A stretch of 64,000 nt of DNA from NCBI RefSeq assembly GCF_003201105.1, contig NZ_QICJ01000013.1:95024-159023 (forward strand), read 5' to 3'. This DNA is from Dyella sp. AtDHG13. GTDB lineage: Bacteria; Pseudomonadota; Gammaproteobacteria; Xanthomonadales; Rhodanobacteraceae. The first letter of the stretch is position 1; every line of letters starts with the position of its first letter. This document shows positions 61,747 through 64,000 of this stretch, one piece after another. The notes beneath the pieces were generated by a model. It was not told the origin of the DNA. It was given only the letters and a program-made list of their open reading frames with translations, and made no database searches. Made by a program: the position numbers and the translations under genes.

Positions 61747-62057
61747 CCCGCCACTCCAAGAAGGACGCCAACCATGACGCCATCGTGGCCCGCTTTCAGG
61801 CGCTCGGATGCAGCGTGATCGAGATGCATGCGACGGGGATTCCGGGAATGCCGGACTTGGCCATCGGGTTGTCATGCCCGAACGGTCGAATCACCCAGCT
61901 CGTGGAGGTCAAAAACCCCGAAACCGCCTACGGCCGGCGCGGCCTCAACGCCAACCAGACCGCATTCGCTCGCGACTGGCGCGGCGGGAAGATCTGGACC
62001 GTCACCGGCGTCGATGAGGCCACCGCGCTGGTGCAGAACTGGCGGAGCGCGGCATGA
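61743..62057 (+). CDS. VRR-NUC-type nuclease
   Basis: 104 residues. The PD-(D/E)XK core is MHATGIPGMPDLAIG and TQLVEVKNPETAYGRRGLNANQTAF. Stand-alone VRR-NUC proteins in phages cut branched DNA, as Holliday-junction resolvases do. ATGA overlaps on both sides. Confidence 0.85.
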   Translation: MTRHSKKDANHDAIVARFQALGCSVIEMHATGIPGMPDLAIGLSCPNGRITQLVEVKNPETAYGRRGLNANQTAFARDWRGGKIWTVTGVDEATALVQNWRSAA

Positions 62058-62248
62058 CCCCGCAAGAGAAACAGGCCGCCCGCATCGTCATCCGGACCAT
62101 GTCCGACGACGAGCTGCGCCACGAGTCCAAGAAGATGTGGAAGCTGGCCTCCTTCGCCCAAGGCATGGCCGATCGGATCGAAAGCGAGCTGCGTCGCCGC
62201 AAAAAGAAGCTACGCATGGCTTTGGCACAGAACAACGGGGAGAAGTGA
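62054..62248 (+). CDS. Small helical phage protein
   Basis: 64 residues, highly helical and basic at the end (IESELRRRKKKLRMALAQ). No domain recognised. Confidence 0.55.
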   Translation: MTPQEKQAARIVIRTMSDDELRHESKKMWKLASFAQGMADRIESELRRRKKKLRMALAQNNGEK

Positions 62249-62249
62249 G

Positions 62250-62918
62250 ATGCACGTAGGCAAGTTGATGGCTCGACTGAACCCGAAGAATGTCCGCTTC
62301 GACGTGGACTCGGGCGGCATTCCCGAGCTCACCCCCCAGGACATTGCTGCCGCCCTTGGCATGGTCGAGGATGGCATTGGACGCGAGATGCTCTGCCAGG
62401 TGTGGTGGCCGGATGGCGCCAAACTCACGGAGGATCATCTCTTCGAAGTGATGGCCGACGCCCAGCGGCAGGAATGGCAGCGTCGTGAGGATGCCATGCT
62501 GACCGCGGTCTTGGCGGTAGCCGAGCGGGGCGACAAGGCTCGCGGCATCTATGCCTCAGCCCATGCCAACCGGTGGCCGCGGATGGTGCACGTCAAGACT
62601 GAGATTCCCTTTGCCGCGCCTGGCTACCAAAAGGTCACTCGTGCCGTGCTCAGGGAAATGAAGGGTGCCGGCATCTGCCAGAACTGCCATGGGCGCACGA
62701 TCGTTTTCGCCTCCGATGCTCCGGTGAAGGTCTGCCCGTCCTGCTTGGGCAGCGGCCACCAGGCGGTTAGCAGCCGTGCGAGGGCGGAAGCATGCGGCAT
62801 CGAGTGGAAGAGCTTCCACGACGACTGGCAACGCGTATACGAATGGACCGCAGAGCTGTGCAGTCAGAGCCTACTTCGCGCGCACCGCCAGTTCATCGCC
62901 GCAATTGGTGGGTGTTAG
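62250..62918 (+). CDS. Zinc-binding phage protein, Q-like antiterminator candidate
   Basis: 222 residues. Helical N-terminus, then CQNCHGRTIVFASD and VCPSCLGSGHQAVSSRARAEACGIEWKSF, a CxxC-CxxC zinc motif followed by a helix, as in phage Q-type antiterminators of the phage 82/21 group. Its place at the end of the early operon, before the presumed late region, supports this. GGGGAGAAG precedes ATG 62250. Confidence 0.55.
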   Translation: MHVGKLMARLNPKNVRFDVDSGGIPELTPQDIAAALGMVEDGIGREMLCQVWWPDGAKLTEDHLFEVMADAQRQEWQRREDAMLTAVLAVAERGDKARGIYASAHANRWPRMVHVKTEIPFAAPGYQKVTRAVLREMKGAGICQNCHGRTIVFASDAPVKVCPSCLGSGHQAVSSRARAEACGIEWKSFHDDWQRVYEWTAELCSQSLLRAHRQFIAAIGGC

Positions 62919-62948
62919 ACCCATCAAGAAAGCGATTAAATTCCTACT

Positions 62949-63416
62949 ATGGGCATCGTGACTAGCGCTGGCATGTTTGATAACACAGGCATGCTGGCAT
63001 GCAAATCCTATGTCTATCTCTTTATTGTTCATGACCCTGAAGCATCCGGCCAAGTTGGGTATGTCAAATTTGGTCAGAGCAAGAATCCGCTAGAGCGCGC
63101 AGCAACCATAAAAACTGGATGTCCTATTCCATTGGTTCGCTTGACTCTTGTTCAGGCCCCCAATCAGAAGTCGGCACGCTCTTTAGAGCAGGCACTTTTG
63201 CAGCAATATGCTGGAATGCAGTCGCAGGGGGAGTGGATACGCATTTTCTGGGGTGACAAAGAGCAGCGCTCAAAGTTTTTCAAGGAGATTGCTGCCACGA
63301 TCCGCCTGCATGTCAGGTCGCCTAAGATCATGGAAGTTAATCCAGCGCATATTTTTGCTGCCGCTGAGGCTAGCCGTGGCCTACGAAAGAAGGTTCGGCA
63401 ACATCCTGGCTGGTAG
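62949..63416 (+). CDS. GIY-YIG/T5orf172-like protein
   Basis: 155 residues. YVYLFIVHDPEASGQVGYVKFGQSKNPLERAATIKTGCP is a GIY-YIG-type (MUG113/T5orf172) start with the Gly-Tyr-Val and Arg; ARSLEQALLQQYAGM follows with the Glu. It may be a nuclease. No DNA-binding partner domain is seen. A-T-rich spacer precedes it, and a terminator follows. Confidence 0.75.
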   Translation: MGIVTSAGMFDNTGMLACKSYVYLFIVHDPEASGQVGYVKFGQSKNPLERAATIKTGCPIPLVRLTLVQAPNQKSARSLEQALLQQYAGMQSQGEWIRIFWGDKEQRSKFFKEIAATIRLHVRSPKIMEVNPAHIFAAAEASRGLRKKVRQHPGW

Positions 63417-63430
63417 AGCCACCACTGAAG

Positions 63431-63458
63431 AAAGCCCGGCCAAGAGGCTGGGCTTTTT
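63431..63458 (+). terminator. Intrinsic terminator after the GIY-YIG gene
   Basis: 11-bp stem (AAAGCCCGGCC, one G-T pair) with loop AAGA, followed by five T. It ends the transcript just before the tRNA-Gly gene. Confidence 0.9.
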
Positions 63459-63465
63459 CGTTTCC

Positions 63466-63540
63466 GCGCCCCTGGTCTAACGGCAAGGCACGACCCTTCC
63501 AAGGTCGAAGATGCCAGTTCGAATCTGGCGGGGCGCTCCA
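63466..63540 (+). tRNA. tRNA-Gly (anticodon TCC), prophage-borne
   Basis: 75 bases with encoded CCA. Acceptor GCGCCCC/GGGGCGC, D arm with GGTCTAACGGCAAGGC, anticodon stem CGACC/GGTCG with loop CTTCCAA (anticodon TCC, reads GGA), T arm with AGTTCGAATCT. U at position 73 suits bacterial tRNA-Gly. Confidence 0.95.
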
Positions 63541-63552
63541 TCTGGAATTTCC

Positions 63553-63843
63553 ATGAACTGGTTCCTCCGCTGGTTTCACAGGCCGGTGCTGGACCAACTC
63601 GCCCATCTGGAGCAAGTCACCATGTCCGCATCCGAAGATCTCGTCGCCAACGTCGCGGCGCTGAAGACCGCTGTCGCCAACGAACTGCAGGCCATTTCTG
63701 CCAAGCTGGCCGCCGCCCAGGGCGATGACCCGAACGTGGTCCAGGCGAACGCCGATATCCAGGCACTGATCGAGCAGCTGAATGCCGAGACTGCCTCCCT
63801 GGAACCTGCGCCGGCACCGGCCGCCGAGCAGCCGGCTCAGTAA
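63553..63843 (+). CDS. Small coiled-coil phage protein
   Basis: 96 residues. Short hydrophobic start (NWFLRWFHRP), then a long helix with heptads (LVANVAALKTAVANELQAISAKLAAAQ), an Ala/Glu/Pro-rich tail. Resembles small late-region phage proteins of unknown role. ATG 63553 is used; an in-frame start at 63511 would read through the tRNA. Confidence 0.65.
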   Translation: MNWFLRWFHRPVLDQLAHLEQVTMSASEDLVANVAALKTAVANELQAISAKLAAAQGDDPNVVQANADIQALIEQLNAETASLEPAPAPAAEQPAQ

Positions 63844-63905
63844 CCCATGACAGCAATACAGACGGGCTGCAGCGTCATCGAAGCAACGATGGCGCATCTG
63901 CTTCC

Positions 63906-64000
63906 TGAATCGCCCCGGGTTCTGAGGAGGCTCCAACTCTTGAGAGAATGGAGCCATGAACAAGTCTACGAAGTTTTCCCCTGAGGTCCGCGAGCGCGCG
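63906..64000 (+). mobile_element. Left end of an IS3-family insertion sequence
   Basis: TGAATCGCCCCGGGTT at 63906 looks like the terminal inverted repeat of an IS3-group element, followed by a leader and an OrfA-type start at 63956. The element runs past the window. Bases 63844-63905 hold no gene. Confidence 0.7.
63956..64000 (+). CDS. IS3-family transposase OrfA, N-terminal fragment
   Basis: Only 15 residues are in the window (MNKSTKFSPEVRERA), which match the usual start of IS3-family OrfA (HTH) proteins. GGAGCC precedes the ATG. Cut by the window edge. Confidence 0.75.
   Translation, partial: MNKSTKFSPEVRERA

Larger units (their letters stand above)
43042..64000. mobile_element. Lambda-like prophage, left part (right end outside the window)
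   Basis: It begins after tRNA-Arg(CCT) with a tyrosine integrase, then a long leftward early operon, a repressor/Cro immunity region, and a rightward replication operon. Most genes overlap by four bases (ATGA, GTGA or TTGA). GC content looks lower than in the chromosome. Terminase, head, tail and lysis genes, and attR, are not in the window. An IS3-type element begins at about 63906, inside or at the edge of the prophage. Confidence 0.93.

Noticed and set aside
63466..63540. tRNA-Gly as the prophage attR
   Set aside because: It shares no extended identity with tRNA-Arg(CCT) at the left junction, and phage-like sequence continues after it.

Overview
The window is GC-rich DNA from a gammaproteobacterium of the Xanthomonadales, most likely Rhodanobacteraceae (Dyella, Luteibacter or Rhodanobacter type). 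This rests on recognisable gene families and their order (DUF2007-type protein next to tesB, egtB-egtD, mfd, ppk1, murB-pyrD) and is an inference, not a database match. The window has two parts: chromosome at 1-43041, and an integrated lambda-like prophage from the tRNA-Arg gene at 42965-43041 to the right edge.

Chromosome. 1-1430 holds copper and cytochrome oxidase assembly genes (CtaG C-terminus, PCuAC chaperone, SCO1). 2752-5357 is an Arc-like/SPFH/transglutaminase block with a perfect 23-bp palindrome in the promoter of the SPFH gene. Then come purT, a membrane-anchored GltB-like flavoprotein, bpt, a DUF2007-like protein, tesB, an amidase, a hydrolase-rlmKL pair, a Pro/Tyr-rich secreted protein, egtB-egtD, a CaCA antiporter, mfd, a GNAT enzyme, an MmcQ-VOC pair, a CDF transporter, an Slp lipoprotein, rlmJ, a secreted alpha-amino-acid ester hydrolase, two AraC regulators, an FMN reductase, ppk1, a fosmidomycin-type MFS pump and a GH43 enzyme. 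37253-41230 is a tight five-gene leftward unit ending in pyrD and murB, followed by an ALDH7 dehydrogenase. Three REP-like inverted-repeat elements and one 266-bp MITE with TAA flanks lie in the gaps between these genes.

Prophage. The integrase gene (43196-44167) follows the tRNA. A leftward early operon runs from pL (about 54013-54041) down to an excisionase-like gene at 44159. It carries small accessory proteins, a 13-copy repeat protein, an ERF annealing protein and lambda-type exonuclease, an orphan DNA methyltransferase and a Lar-type anti-restriction protein. The immunity region has an S24 repressor, a YdaS/Cro-like gene, and pL and pR promoters of the same design, each with a CTAGC-N3-GCTAG operator over the -10 box. 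A rightward operon (56013-62918) carries RHH regulators, replication-type proteins, NinB, Ref-like and VRR-NUC nucleases and a zinc-binding Q-like protein. It is followed by a GIY-YIG protein, a tRNA-Gly and the left end of an IS3-family element. Head, tail and lysis genes and attR lie outside the window.

The most notable feature is on the minus strand at about 51010-51290, between the ERF gene and the repeat-protein operon. It is a circularly permuted (two-piece) tmRNA gene: the CCA-ending acceptor half comes first, followed after five bases by the GGGGCUG 5' half, which encodes the tag ANDNVYDQAIAA. Gammaproteobacterial ssrA genes are normally one-piece, so this looks like a phage-borne ribosome-rescue RNA.
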